A stretch of DNA of 55,712 nucleotides from DASWOJ01 sp964242415. GTDB lineage: Bacteria; Pseudomonadota; Alphaproteobacteria; Acetobacterales; Acetobacteraceae. The translations under genes were made by a program, and so were the position numbers. The notes beneath the pieces are model-generated. The model had not been told where the DNA came from, did no database searches, and was given only the letters and a program-made list of their open reading frames with translations. Of this stretch, positions 7,516 to 16,408 are shown in pieces. Position 1 is the first letter of the stretch. Each line of letters starts with the position of its first letter. The stretch lies in NCBI GenBank assembly GCA_964242415.1, contig CAXTAT010000035.1:1-55712 (forward strand), in the 5' to 3' direction.

Positions 7516-8604
7516 ATGTATCCCCGCATGGACAGCACCCCCGCCCGCCTCGCCGAGCCTCAACCCGCGCCCAAGCCTGCCGCCCGGCTGCCCCCGCAGT
7601 TCTGGCACCGCGCCGGGGTGCGGGCGGGGCTGGCCTTCGGCGCCCTGGCAGGCCGGCCGATTGAGGCGGCGGGGCAGCGCATGGACCCCACGATGTCCGC
7701 GCTGATCCGCTTCATCCGCAAGCTGCCGCAGGGTGGCGCTCCGGCCTCCGACGGCGGGCTGCACGGCCTGCTCGCCTTTCGCAAGCAGTATGAGGCCGCT
7801 CCTGGCCTGACCGGCCTGTACCCGGACCCTCTGGCGCCGCCGCAGCCGGTCCCTGGCCTACCCGGTGCGCGCGAGTACATGCCGCCTGCCGAGCCGCGCG
7901 CCACGATGCTGTTCTTCCATGGCGGCGGCTTCATCATCGGCAGCCCGGCCACCCATGACCCCCTGTGCCGCCGCCTGGCCCGGCGCGCGGGGGTCCGCGT
8001 CATCAACGCCGCCTATCCGCTTGCGCCCGAGCACCCGTTTCCCGCCGCGCACGACGCCGCCGCCGCCGCCTGGGACTGGGTGCGCGCCAACCGCCCCGGT
8101 CCCTACATCCTGGCCGGGGACAGCGCCGGGGCCAACCTGGCCGCCGGCCTCGGCCTGGGCACCGGGCCTGGTGAGCGCGCGGCGTTGACGGCGCTGCTCT
8201 ACCCCGTCACCGACATGCTGCACCAGGACGGGCTATACCCCAGCATCGAGCTGTTCCGGGAGGGCTACCTGCTGACCGCCTCCGGCCTGGAGGACTGCGC
8301 GCGGATGCTGCTGCCGCCCGGCGCCGACCGCGCGGACCCGCGGCTGTCGCCCCTGCGCACGGACCTGTCGCGCGCCGCGCCGAGCCTGGTGATGACGGCC
8401 GGGTTCGACCCGCTGCGTGACCAGGGCCGCGCCTGGGTGACGGCCTTGCGAGCGGCCGGGCGCCCGGCGTGGCTGCTGGAGGAGGAGGGGCTGGTGCACG
8501 GGTTCGCCGACTTCGCCGGGGTGGTGCCGGCGGCGCGGCGGGCGGTGGACCGGCTGGCGGCGGCGGTGGCGGAGCGGCTCGATGAGGGTGCTGCCCAAGC
8601 CTGA
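7516..8604 (+). CDS. alpha/beta hydrolase, hormone-sensitive-lipase family (family IV) esterase
   Basis: 362-residue esterase of the HSL/family IV group. The oxyanion motif is HGGGF (His135 onward), the nucleophile elbow GDSAG (Ser203), the acid in AGFDPLRDQG, and the catalytic His in LVHGFADF near residue 335. These enzymes hydrolyse short acyl esters in the cytoplasm. An N-terminal cap (residues 1-100) rich in Pro and Ala precedes the core. ATGs at 7516 and 7528 are both possible; conserved sequence does not decide between them. It is divergent from the mfd-like gene across the 26-bp repeat array and appears monocistronic. Confidence 0.85.
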   Translation: MYPRMDSTPARLAEPQPAPKPAARLPPQFWHRAGVRAGLAFGALAGRPIEAAGQRMDPTMSALIRFIRKLPQGGAPASDGGLHGLLAFRKQYEAAPGLTGLYPDPLAPPQPVPGLPGAREYMPPAEPRATMLFFHGGGFIIGSPATHDPLCRRLARRAGVRVINAAYPLAPEHPFPAAHDAAAAAWDWVRANRPGPYILAGDSAGANLAAGLGLGTGPGERAALTALLYPVTDMLHQDGLYPSIELFREGYLLTASGLEDCARMLLPPGADRADPRLSPLRTDLSRAAPSLVMTAGFDPLRDQGRAWVTALRAAGRPAWLLEEEGLVHGFADFAGVVPAARRAVDRLAAAVAERLDEGAAQA

Positions 8605-8651
8605 CCTCTAGGGTGGATGGCGTAAGCGCGCATCCTGCTCCCTCTCCCGCT

Positions 8652-8702
8652 TCAGAGGCGAGCCTTTACGGCGACGAAGATGCGAAGCTGGTCGAGGGTC
8701 AT
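8652..8702 (-). pseudogene. LysR-type regulator stump, first 12 codons only
   Basis: On the minus strand an ATG at 8702 opens MTLDQLRIFVAV, the stereotyped first residues of LysR-family regulators. After the twelfth codon the family sequence stops and the frame runs into KARL and a TGA at 8652, where a fragment of the CTCCCTCTCCC repeat begins. The ATG overlaps the stop of the amidohydrolase gene (ATGA), so a regulator once followed it in an operon. The remainder appears deleted at the repeat boundary. Confidence 0.7.
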
Positions 8703-9547
8703 GCGATCCCGAACAGCCGTGCGGCATTGCCGTGCAGCGCGGCCTGCAGCGACGCCTCGTTCAGGCCGAGCGCGCGGAAATCCTCCACGCCCTGCCGCAT
8801 CGGCCGGAACGGGTAGGACGATCCGAACAGGAACTGGTCGCGCAGGTAGCCGTTCGCCGCCTCGACGTAGCGTCCGCCGCCAGGGGCAAAGGTGTACATG
8901 TCGGGCGACACGAAGACGTTCTCGTGCCGGAATGCGACGGTGAGGATCGCGTCGATGTTGGGATAGAAGCCGTGGCAGCACACGATCGGCAGCTTGGGGA
9001 ACAGCCGGGCCACCCGGTCCACCGCGAGGGGATCGTTGAATTGCAGGTCCGGCGTGGTCGGTCCGGACATCACGAAGGCCGGCACGCCGAGCTGCTCGCA
9101 TGCCTCATACAGCGGCAGCAGGCGGGCATCGTCGGCCAGCATCGGCTCGGCGTAGAACCCGGCGTCCAGGTTCACCGCCCGCAGCCCCAGTTCCGTGACG
9201 GCCCGCCTGGCCTCCGCCACCGCGCCATCCCGCCCCAGCTCCAGCGGATCGACCGAGGCGACGCCGATCAGCACGCCGCCGGACTGCGCCGCCAGGTCAG
9301 CCAGGGCGTCGTTGCTGATGCGGACGGTCGGCGTGCTGCGGCCCACCATCACGGCGTGGTCAATGCCGGCCGCCGCAATCTCCCGCAGGTAGGCCGGGAG
9401 GTCCGGCGTGCGGGTGAAGTGGTCCGCGCTGCGCGACCCAACCCGGCGGTTGAGCCAGCCGACCACGTCGTAGGACGGGGTGCCCGGCTCGGCGCCGAAG
9501 AAGGCATGCAGGAAGGTGGGACGGTTGCGCATGTCAATGATGGGCAT
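8699..9547 (-). CDS. amidohydrolase family protein (amidohydrolase 2 / ACMSD-like)
   Basis: 282-residue TIM-barrel metal-dependent hydrolase or decarboxylase. It begins MPIIDMRNRPTF rather than with the usual IDxHxH, carries VCCHGFYPN near residue 190 and LFGSSYPFRP near the end, and shows the amidohydrolase-2 pattern of NDALADLAAQ and VASVDP. Members act on hydroxylated aromatic acids, lactones and related compounds; this substrate is unknown. The first metal motif (HxH) is replaced by DMRNRP, so the metal site may be altered. The ATG at 9547 follows GGAG; more upstream sequence is only translated repeat. The downstream LysR stump overlaps its stop. Confidence 0.75.
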   Translation of the reverse strand: MPIIDMRNRPTFLHAFFGAEPGTPSYDVVGWLNRRVGSRSADHFTRTPDLPAYLREIAAAGIDHAVMVGRSTPTVRISNDALADLAAQSGGVLIGVASVDPLELGRDGAVAEARRAVTELGLRAVNLDAGFYAEPMLADDARLLPLYEACEQLGVPAFVMSGPTTPDLQFNDPLAVDRVARLFPKLPIVCCHGFYPNIDAILTVAFRHENVFVSPDMYTFAPGGGRYVEAANGYLRDQFLFGSSYPFRPMRQGVEDFRALGLNEASLQAALHGNAARLFGIA

Positions 9548-9580
9548 GGGATCGGCTCCATAGGCAGATGGCAAATGCTT

Positions 9581-9731
9581 CTGCTCCCTCTCCCTCCGGG
9601 CTTGGGCCGTGAAACGGACCAAGGCCGGGGTGAGGGAGCGGGCAAGCGCCTGGTTCACTCAAGACAGCACGAAGCCTGCTCCTGCTTGAACGGGATTCAG
9701 TCACCACGGCCTCCCCCTCCCAGAGGGAGCA
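9581..9731. repeat. REPIN-like inverted repeat pair 1
   Basis: Left arm 9581-9650 reads CTGCTCCCTCTCCCTCCGGG ... GGGGTGAGGGAGCGGG, and a shorter opposite-facing arm CCTCCCCCTCCCAGAGGGAG lies at about 9705-9731. It sits between the amidohydrolase and MFS genes. The left arm carries an insertion between the two halves of the usual palindrome. Confidence 0.65.
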
Positions 9732-9740
9732 GGAACACCA

Positions 9741-11135
9741 TCAAGCCGACAGCACCTCCAGCCGCTGCCCGCGCGTTTCCACCCCCAGCGCCAGCACCAG
9801 CACCGCCGCGATCACGAACCCGGCCGCGCCGACCTCGAACGCCGCCGCCTGGCCGTTGGCCCGCACCAGCACCGGCACCACGATCGGCCCCAGGATGGCC
9901 CCCAGCCGCCCCGCCGCCGACGCCAGCCCGGCCCCGGTCGAGCGCGCCCGCGTCGGGTAAAGCTCCGGCGTGTAGGCATACAAGCAGCTCCACATGCCGA
10001 ACATGAAGAACTGCATGACGAAGCCGCTGAGGAACAGCGTCGTCTCGTCCATCGAGTTGCCATACACCCAGGCCGCCACCGCCGACGCCAGCAGGAACAG
10101 CGCCGTGGTCGGCTTGCGGCCCGCCCGCTCCAGCAGCCACGCCGCGATGATGAACCCGGGAACGCCGCCCACGGTGATCAGCGTCACGAACCCCACCGAC
10201 CCGATGATCGAGAACCCATGCCCGCGCAGCAGCACGGCAATCCACGAGTTGAGGCCGAAGAACCCGATCAGCGCAAAGAACCACAGCCCGAACGCCATCG
10301 TCGTGCGCCTGGCATACTCGCGGGAGAACACCGTGGCGAGCGAGCTGGCATGCCCGGAATGCGGCGGCGCCACGAACGGCGCCGGCGGCGGCAGCGGACG
10401 GCCAAGGCGGCGCTCCACCTCGGCTTCCATATGGCGCATCACCGCGTCGGCCTCCTCGGCCCGCCCGCGCTCGGCCAGCCAGCGCGGCGACTCCGGCATC
10501 CCGCGCCGCACCAGCAGCACCACCAGCGACAACGACCCGACCACGGCGAACACCCACCGCCAACCCAGGTAGGGCAGCAGCAGCCAGGTAATCGCGCCCG
10601 ACAGCACGTAGCCCACTGCCCAGAACCCCTCCATGATCGCGATGTACTTCCCCCGCACCCCGGCGGGCACCAGCTCGGACACCATGGCCTGCGCCACCGG
10701 CGCCTCGCCCCCCACGCCGACGCCGATCAGGAAGCGGCAGAACATCAGCACGCCGACGCTCCAGGCGCCTGCGGCCATGAAGCTGGCCACGCCCCACACC
10801 AGCATCGTCACCTGGAACACGGTGCGCCGCCCATACCGGTCCGCCGCCAATCCCGCGGCGACGTTGCCGACAAGCTGCCCGGCGAACGTCATCGACGCCA
10901 GCAGCCCCGCCTCCACCGGCGTCAGCCCGAACGCCACCACGATGGTGCCCAACAGGAACGTCAGCAGCGCCACGTCCACCTGATCCACCAGCCACGCCGA
11001 GGCGATGATGGCGAAGATGCGCCGCTGGTAGCCCGTCATCGGCAGCCGTTCGAGCCGGTTGGGGATGTTGCCCCGCGCCGCCTCGGCCGGCGCGTGCCGG
11101 ACGATCAGGCCATGCGCCGGAACCATGTCTTGCAT
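9741..11135 (-). CDS. MFS transporter, sugar/metabolite:H+ symporter-like
   Basis: 464-residue inner-membrane transporter with 12 predicted helices. Family signatures are the loop 2-3 motif GLAADRYGRRTVFQ, RFLIGVGVGGEAP in helix 4, PESPRWLAERGR after helix 6 and PELYPTRARSTG after helix 10, all typical of the metabolite/sugar porter branch. The central cytoplasmic loop carries EEADAVMRHMEAEVERRLG. Substrate cannot be named; the neighbouring amidohydrolase suggests uptake of an organic acid. The chosen ATG at 11135 has GGGAGG nine bases upstream, better than the earlier in-frame ATG at 11201. Confidence 0.88.
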   Translation of the reverse strand: MQDMVPAHGLIVRHAPAEAARGNIPNRLERLPMTGYQRRIFAIIASAWLVDQVDVALLTFLLGTIVVAFGLTPVEAGLLASMTFAGQLVGNVAAGLAADRYGRRTVFQVTMLVWGVASFMAAGAWSVGVLMFCRFLIGVGVGGEAPVAQAMVSELVPAGVRGKYIAIMEGFWAVGYVLSGAITWLLLPYLGWRWVFAVVGSLSLVVLLVRRGMPESPRWLAERGRAEEADAVMRHMEAEVERRLGRPLPPPAPFVAPPHSGHASSLATVFSREYARRTTMAFGLWFFALIGFFGLNSWIAVLLRGHGFSIIGSVGFVTLITVGGVPGFIIAAWLLERAGRKPTTALFLLASAVAAWVYGNSMDETTLFLSGFVMQFFMFGMWSCLYAYTPELYPTRARSTGAGLASAAGRLGAILGPIVVPVLVRANGQAAAFEVGAAGFVIAAVLVLALGVETRGQRLEVLSA

Positions 11136-11225
11136 CGCAGCCTCCCTCGCGTCCGGCCCATTGGCTCCGTGCTTGGCACGGGGCGCCGGATCGTCGGTCA
11201 CACAGCCATGCCGGTCCGGAAGCCG

Positions 11226-12287
11226 CTACGCCACCCCCAAAAAGCGGATCAGCCCCACGCTGATCACGCCCAGCACCACCAGCGACAGGGTGACCGCGCC
11301 CGTCACCCGCAGCCCGGCCTGCGCCACCACACGCACGTCCACTCCCAAGCCCAGCGCCGCCATCGACACCGTCGTCAGCACGGCCGCAATGGTCTTGAGC
11401 GGTGTCAGCATCACCTCGGGGATCAGCCCGAACGAGCGGATCGCGGCCACCACCAGGAAGCCCACGATGAACCACGGCACAAGCTGGTGCAGCGGCACCC
11501 GCCCCGGCTTCGGCCGGTCCCCCGCCGTGACGCCCGGCGCGGCCACGTCCGGCTTCTCACGCAGGCGGCTGGTGACCAGCGACATCGCCAGCACCACGGG
11601 GCCGAGCATCAGCACCCGCACCAGCTTGATCACCGTGCCCACCTGGTTGGCCAGCGCGCCGATCGGCAGCGTCGCCGCCAGCACCTGCGGCACCGCATAC
11701 ACCGTCAGCCCGGCGATCACGCCATACTGCGTCAGCGACAGTTGCAGGATCGGCACCAGCAGCGGCAGCAGCAGCACCACCACGACGCCCAGCACCGCGG
11801 TGAAGGCGATGGAGGACGCGATGTCGTCCCCGTCCGCCCCGATCACCGGCGCCACGGCGGCGATCGCCGAGTTGCCGCAGATCGAGTTGCCGCACGCCAC
11901 CAGGATCGCCATGCGCTGCGGCAGCCCGAACGCCCGGCAGATGCCGTAGCTGGTCGCAATGGCCACCACGACGACGGCGACGATGCCGAGCAGCAGCGCC
12001 GGGCCGAGCGCCAGCACGGTCTGCACGCTGACTGCCGCGCCCAGCAGCACGACGGCGATCTCCAGCAGCATCTTGGCGCTGAACGCGATGCCGGGGCGCC
12101 AGCGCGCCCCGGGCGTCCAGGAGCTGCGGATGACCACGCCGAGCAGGATGGCGATGACCAGGGCCTCCAGGTAGGGCTGGCCGACCATGCGCTCCTCGAC
12201 GAGCTGCACGGCGACGGCCGCCAGCGTGACGACGGCGCAGAGAGCGACGCCGGGCAGGATGCGGATGGCCGAGCGGGCGTTGGGCAT
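11226..12287 (-). CDS. yeiH: YeiH family putative sulfate exporter
   Basis: 353-residue inner-membrane protein of the UPF0324/YeiH family (Cons_hypoth698). About ten hydrophobic helices are visible, with the family hallmark ACGNSICGNSAIAAVAPVI near residue 130-150 and GLGVDVRVVAQAGLR near the C-terminus. Members are annotated as sulfate or small-anion exporters but few are proven. GGAGG lies just upstream of the ATG at 12287. It is followed, about 90 bases on, by the MFS gene on the same strand, so the two could be co-transcribed. Confidence 0.88.
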   Translation of the reverse strand: MPNARSAIRILPGVALCAVVTLAAVAVQLVEERMVGQPYLEALVIAILLGVVIRSSWTPGARWRPGIAFSAKMLLEIAVVLLGAAVSVQTVLALGPALLLGIVAVVVVAIATSYGICRAFGLPQRMAILVACGNSICGNSAIAAVAPVIGADGDDIASSIAFTAVLGVVVVLLLPLLVPILQLSLTQYGVIAGLTVYAVPQVLAATLPIGALANQVGTVIKLVRVLMLGPVVLAMSLVTSRLREKPDVAAPGVTAGDRPKPGRVPLHQLVPWFIVGFLVVAAIRSFGLIPEVMLTPLKTIAAVLTTVSMAALGLGVDVRVVAQAGLRVTGAVTLSLVVLGVISVGLIRFLGVA

Positions 12288-12727
12288 GGGGCGCCTCCAG
12301 GTGGAGCGCAGTCATGCACGGTTTGCTTGCGCAACATCCAGATCGGAGTTTGGATGGCGCTGATCGCGAAATCCGATTGATCGGCTGCGGGATGTGCGGC
12401 GTTCAAGGGCGACCTCCGGCATCGAAGGTTCGCACGATCGCATCCTGCCTGCCTGCTCCCTCTCCCTCCGGGAGAGGGCCGGGGTGAGGGAAGCGGCAAG
12501 CGCCGAACTGGCCCGCTTCAAGAACAAAACCCGCTCCTCGACATGCCGAATGCGGCCCATGCGGCCTCCCTCACCCCAACCCTCTCCCGAAGGGAGAGGG
12601 AGCAGCACGCGTCGTCACCCCACATGCGCTCCCCCGGGCCGGCAAACCGGGATGGATAAGCCCGGCCGCTGCCCGTAGTGTCGCCGGGCCACCAGGCTGC
12701 CAGCTTCGCCCGGAAGGACTCCACGCC
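12288..12727. other. 440-bp intergenic region between yeiH and hmgA
   Basis: Divergent upstream region for yeiH and hmgA. It holds one REPIN-like pair (12454-12605). No gene is visible. AAGGA at about 12713 serves hmgA. Confidence 0.7.
12454..12605. repeat. REPIN-like inverted repeat pair 2
   Basis: Left arm 12454-12504 (CTGCTCCCTCTCCCTCCGGG, then GAGAGGGCCGGGGTGAGGG, then a CGGCAAGCGCC tail) faces a right arm at 12565-12605 (CCTCCCTCACCCC, then CCCTCTCCCGAAGGGAGAGG). About 60 bases lie between. The arms are near-perfect reverse complements. Confidence 0.85.
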
Positions 12728-14077
12728 ATGAACGTGACGCTGAGGACCCCGCCCACCCAAACCCCGCCCACCCAGACCACCGCCGGCTACATGTCCGGTT
12801 TCGGCAACGGCTTCGAGACCGAGGCCCTGCCCGGCGCCCTGCCCATTGGCCGCAACTCCCCCCAGCGCTGCCCCTATGGCCTGTATGCCGAGCAGCTCAG
12901 CGGCTCGCCCTTCACCGCGCCGCGCGCCAGCAACGAGCGCAGTTGGCTGTATCGCATCCGCCCCACCGTGCGGCACTGGGGCCGGTTCAAGAAGGCCGAC
13001 GCCGGGCTGTGGCGCACCGCTCCCTGCACCGAGCATGAGATGCCGCCCGCCCCGCTGCGCTGGGACCCGATCCCGCTGCCGGGTGAGAGCCTGTCGTTCA
13101 TCCAGGGCATGCGGACCATCACCACCGCCGGCGACGCGGCCACCCACGCCGGCATCGCCACCCACGTCTATGTGGCAACCCGGTCCATGCAGGACGAGTA
13201 CTTCTACAACGCCGACGGCGAGATGCTGGTCGTCCCGCAGCACGGCGCGCTGCGGGTGCGCACCGAGTTCGGCGCAATCGACGCAGCACCCGGCGAGATC
13301 GTCGTGATCCCCCGCGGCGTGAAGATCAGCGTCGAGCTGCCGGACGGCCCCGCCCGCGGCTACGTGTGCGAGAACTACGGCGGCGGGCTGACCCTGCCGG
13401 AGCGCGGGCCAATCGGCGCCAACTGCCTCGCCAACCCGCGCGACTTCCAGACGCCGCACGCCGCCTACCAGGACAGCGACGGCCCGGCGCTCATGCAGGT
13501 GAAGTGGGGCGGCGCGCTGTGGGCGACCGAGCTGCAGCACTCGCCGCTGGACGTGGTGGCCTGGCATGGCAACTACGCGCCCTATAAGTACGACCTACGG
13601 CGGTTCTCCCCCGTGGGACCCCTGCTGTTCGACCATGCGGACCCGTCGATCTTCACCGTGCTGACCTCGCCGTCCGAGACCGCCGGGACCGCCAACCTGG
13701 ACTTCGTCATCTTCCCCGACCGCTGGCTGGTGGCGGAGGACACCTTCCGGCCGCCCTGGTACCACATGAACGTCATGAGCGAGTTCATGGGCCTGATCTA
13801 CGGGGTCTACGACGCCAAGACCGGTGGTGGCTTCGTGCCCGGCGGCATCAGCCTGCACAACACCATGCTGCCGCACGGCCCTGACAGGGCCGCGTTCGAG
13901 CGCGCCAGCACCGCTGCGCTGCAGCCGCACAAGCTGGAGGGCACCTTGGCCTTCATGTTCGAGACCCGCTACGCCCAGCGCGTGACGGCCTATGCCGCCG
14001 GGCTGGCGGAGCTGCAGCAGGACTACATGGCCTGCTGGGGCGACCTGCGGAAGCACTTCGACCCGGCCCGTCCCTAA
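12728..14077 (+). CDS. hmgA: homogentisate 1,2-dioxygenase
   Basis: 449-residue non-haem iron dioxygenase that opens the ring of homogentisate to maleylacetoacetate in tyrosine/phenylalanine catabolism. Family sequence runs the whole length: YMSGFGNGFETEALPGALP at the N-terminus, the cupin-like EIVVIPRGVKISV, and the iron-site block PPWYHMNVMSEFMGL (His and Glu ligands near residues 340-350) followed by LHNTMLPHGPD (second His). The ATG at 12728 has AAGGA upstream. The first 20 residues include a short PPTQT duplication. Later steps (fumarylacetoacetase, maleylacetoacetate isomerase) are not adjacent. It points toward the paa operon 90 bp downstream. Confidence 0.97.
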   Translation: MNVTLRTPPTQTPPTQTTAGYMSGFGNGFETEALPGALPIGRNSPQRCPYGLYAEQLSGSPFTAPRASNERSWLYRIRPTVRHWGRFKKADAGLWRTAPCTEHEMPPAPLRWDPIPLPGESLSFIQGMRTITTAGDAATHAGIATHVYVATRSMQDEYFYNADGEMLVVPQHGALRVRTEFGAIDAAPGEIVVIPRGVKISVELPDGPARGYVCENYGGGLTLPERGPIGANCLANPRDFQTPHAAYQDSDGPALMQVKWGGALWATELQHSPLDVVAWHGNYAPYKYDLRRFSPVGPLLFDHADPSIFTVLTSPSETAGTANLDFVIFPDRWLVAEDTFRPPWYHMNVMSEFMGLIYGVYDAKTGGGFVPGGISLHNTMLPHGPDRAAFERASTAALQPHKLEGTLAFMFETRYAQRVTAYAAGLAELQQDYMACWGDLRKHFDPARP

Positions 14078-14167
14078 TCGTCGCAAGCCCTGGCCATCGC
14101 AAGCTCGACGGGGACGTGATCCGATGGCGGGCGTGATCCGATAGAAGCTCCGGCCCTCACCCCGGTC

Positions 14168-15025
14168 CTGCAGCACCTGCGCAGCGAGCCGTCGCGCACT
14201 TGGTCCATCGTGGTCACCGTGTTCGGCGATGCGGTGGTCCCACGCGGCGGCTCGGTATGGCTCGGCACCTTGCTGGCGGTGTTTGCCGGCATGGGCATAG
14301 GCGCCGGGGTGGTCCGCACCGCGATGTCGCGCCTGGCCGCCGATGGGTGGGTGGAGCGGACCCGCATCGGGCGCAACAGCTTCTACCGCCTGACCGGCAT
14401 GGGCGACGCCGCCTCGGTCGCGGCAGCCGGGCGGATTTACGGCGGCCCGGCGCCGGGGTGGGACGGCCGGTTCCATCTGTTGCTCGCCGGCAGCGCCGCC
14501 GAGCGGGACGGCGCCAGGGATGCCCTGCAGCGAAGCGGGTTCGGGGCCGCCGCGCCCGGCGTCTGGATCGCCCCCAGCCACGCGCCCACCCCGCCCGAGG
14601 CCGCGGGCCTGCTGCGGATGACCAGCACGGTGCACCCGGACGATGCGCGGGAGCTAGCGGCGCGGGCCTGGCCGCTGCGCGGGACGGCGGAGGCGTATCG
14701 CCGCTTCCTGGGCACGGTCGCCGCCTTGCAGCATGGCCTTGCGGACACCGGGGACCTGGACGCGCTGGTCGCGCGGCTCCTGCTGATCCATGAGTACCGG
14801 CGCATTGTGCTGCGCGACCCCTGCCTGCCGCTCGCCTTGTTGCCGGATGACTGGCCGGGGACGGCGGCGCGGCGGCTGTGCGCCAACGTTTACCGGGCGC
14901 TGCTGCCGGCCTCGGAACGCTGGCTGGACCGGCACGGCCGCAGTCAGGACGGTCCTCTGCCGCCAGCAGCGCCCGGCCTGCGCCTGCGTTTTGCAGCAGG
15001 GCGACACGTTACAGAATTAACTTGA
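14168..15025 (+). CDS. paaX: PaaX family transcriptional repressor
   Basis: About 285 residues, GntR-like winged-helix repressor that senses phenylacetyl-CoA and controls paa genes. Family sequence includes HLRSEPSRTWSIVVTVFGDA, then VVRTAMSRLAADGWVERTRIG (recognition helix) and the PaaX C-terminal core around RLLLIHEYRRIVLRDPCLPL. The conserved N-terminus (QHLRSEPSRTWS) lies upstream of the first GTG (14210). The frame is open to 14120 but has no ATG, GTG or TTG there; CTG at 14168 is the best-placed candidate, so the start is uncertain. It is followed within 51 bp by paaA, consistent with autoregulated control of the operon. Confidence 0.85.
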   Translation: MQHLRSEPSRTWSIVVTVFGDAVVPRGGSVWLGTLLAVFAGMGIGAGVVRTAMSRLAADGWVERTRIGRNSFYRLTGMGDAASVAAAGRIYGGPAPGWDGRFHLLLAGSAAERDGARDALQRSGFGAAAPGVWIAPSHAPTPPEAAGLLRMTSTVHPDDARELAARAWPLRGTAEAYRRFLGTVAALQHGLADTGDLDALVARLLLIHEYRRIVLRDPCLPLALLPDDWPGTAARRLCANVYRALLPASERWLDRHGRSQDGPLPPAAPGLRLRFAAGRHVTELT

Positions 15026-15048
15026 TCCAGCGCATTCTTGTATTACGT
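15008..15048 (+). promoter_or_regulatory. candidate paaA promoter/operator
   Basis: An AT-rich patch straddling the end of paaX. It contains the inverted pair GTTA-CAGAAT-TAAC (15008-15021) and a TTAACT...TGTATT arrangement with 16-bp spacing. It is the only such patch before paaA. This is speculative: neither a known PaaX site nor a strong -10 is evident. Confidence 0.25.
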
Positions 15049-15075
15049 TCACCCGGAAGTACCAGGGAGGCTGCC

Positions 15076-16086
15076 GTGTACACGCAGAGCCTGAACCAAG
15101 CCGACGCGTCCCGCGCCGTCGAAGCCCCCGGCCTGGCTGCCCGCTTCCAGGCCCGCATCGACGCCGAGGAACGGATCGAGGCGAACGACTGGATGCCCGA
15201 GGGCTACCGCCGCACCCTGGTCCGCCAGATCAGCCAGCACGCCCACAGCGAGATCATCGGCATGCTGCCGGAGGGCAACTGGCTGACCCGCGCGCCGTCG
15301 CTCCGGCGCAAGGCGACCCTGCTGGCCAAGGTGCAGGACGAGGCCGGGCATGGGTTGTACCTGTATGCCGCCGCCGAAACGCTGGGCCGCAGCCGCGAGG
15401 ACCTGTTCGACGACCTGCTGGCAGGCAAGGCCAAGTACTCCTCCATCTTCAACTATCCCACCCTGACCTGGGCCGACATGGGCGCGGTCGGCTGGCTGGT
15501 GGATGGCGCGGCGATCATGAACCAGATCCCGCTGTGCCGGTGCTCGTATGGCCCCTATGCCCGTGCCATGATCCGCGTCTGCAAGGAAGAAAGCTTCCAC
15601 CAGCGCCAGGGCTACGAGATCATGCTGACGCTGTGCCGCGGCACGCCGGAGCAGAAGGCGATGGCGCAGGACGCGCTGAACCGCTGGTATTGGCCGTGCC
15701 TGATGATGTTCGGCCCGCCCGACGGCGACAGCACGCACAGCGACCAGTCCACGCGCTGGCGGATCAAGCGTTTTTCCAACGACGAGCTGCGGCAGAAGTT
15801 CGTGGATGCGACGGTGCCGCAGGCCCACTACCTCGGCCTGACCCTGCCGGATCCTGACCTGCGGTTCGAGCCGGGCGAGGCTGGCACCGCCGGGCACTGG
15901 CGGCATGGGCCGATCGATTGGCAAGAGTTCCGCCAGGTCCTCGCCGGCAACGGCCCGTGCAACCGCGAGCGCCTGGCCGCCCGCCGCAAGTCGCACGACG
16001 AGGGCGCATGGGTGCGCGAGGCTGCCGCCGCCTACGCCGCCAAGCAGGCCCACCTGAAGCAGGTGGCGTTGCAGCAGGCTGCCTGA
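15076..16086 (+). CDS. paaA: 1,2-phenylacetyl-CoA epoxidase subunit PaaA
   Basis: 336-residue catalytic subunit of the bacterial multicomponent di-iron monooxygenase that converts phenylacetyl-CoA to the ring-1,2-epoxide. Recognisable blocks are GNWLTRAPSLRRKATLLAKV, VQDEAGHGLYLYAAAE (Glu-x2-His metal motif) and CKEESFHQRQGYE (second Glu-x2-His), plus the QAHYLGLTLPDPDLRF segment near residue 255. The GTG start at 15076 sits five bases after AGGGAGG; the upstream extension is not conserved. It heads the paaABCD run, 18 bp before paaB. Confidence 0.97.
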   Translation: MYTQSLNQADASRAVEAPGLAARFQARIDAEERIEANDWMPEGYRRTLVRQISQHAHSEIIGMLPEGNWLTRAPSLRRKATLLAKVQDEAGHGLYLYAAAETLGRSREDLFDDLLAGKAKYSSIFNYPTLTWADMGAVGWLVDGAAIMNQIPLCRCSYGPYARAMIRVCKEESFHQRQGYEIMLTLCRGTPEQKAMAQDALNRWYWPCLMMFGPPDGDSTHSDQSTRWRIKRFSNDELRQKFVDATVPQAHYLGLTLPDPDLRFEPGEAGTAGHWRHGPIDWQEFRQVLAGNGPCNRERLAARRKSHDEGAWVREAAAAYAAKQAHLKQVALQQAA

Positions 16087-16104
16087 ACCAGGGAAGGCGC
16101 TACC

Positions 16105-16395
16105 ATGGCAAAGACGCCCGATACCCCGCTGTGGGAGGTGTTCATCCGCAGCCGCAACGGCCTGGCGCACAAGCACGTCGGATCGCTGCACGCCTCCGAT
16201 GCGGTGTTGGCGATGCAGGCGGCGCGCGACCTGTACACCCGGCGCGGCGAGGGCCTGTCGGTCTGGATCGTGCCGTCGTCGGCCATCATCGCCTCCGACC
16301 CGGCAGACAAGGCCATGATGTTCGAGCCGGCCGCCACCAAGCCGTACCGGCACCCGACCTTCTACGACGTGCCGGACGACGTCGGCCACATGTGA
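16105..16395 (+). CDS. paaB: 1,2-phenylacetyl-CoA epoxidase subunit PaaB
   Basis: 96-residue small subunit of the PaaABCE epoxidase. Typical PaaB sequence: PLWEVFIRSRNGLAHKHVGSL at the N-terminus, AARDLYTRRGEGLSVWIVPS in the middle and the KPYRHPTFYDVPDDV tail. It bridges PaaA-PaaC heterodimers in the complex. It lies between paaA and paaC with short gaps (18 and 13 bp), so the genes are translated from one message. Confidence 0.97.
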   Translation: MAKTPDTPLWEVFIRSRNGLAHKHVGSLHASDAVLAMQAARDLYTRRGEGLSVWIVPSSAIIASDPADKAMMFEPAATKPYRHPTFYDVPDDVGHM

Positions 16396-16408
16396 TGGCC
16401 CCCGCCTT

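Noticed and set aside
9697..12380. Long frames on both strands over the MFS and yeiH genes
   Set aside because: Low-complexity His/Arg/Gly shadows of the transporter genes.
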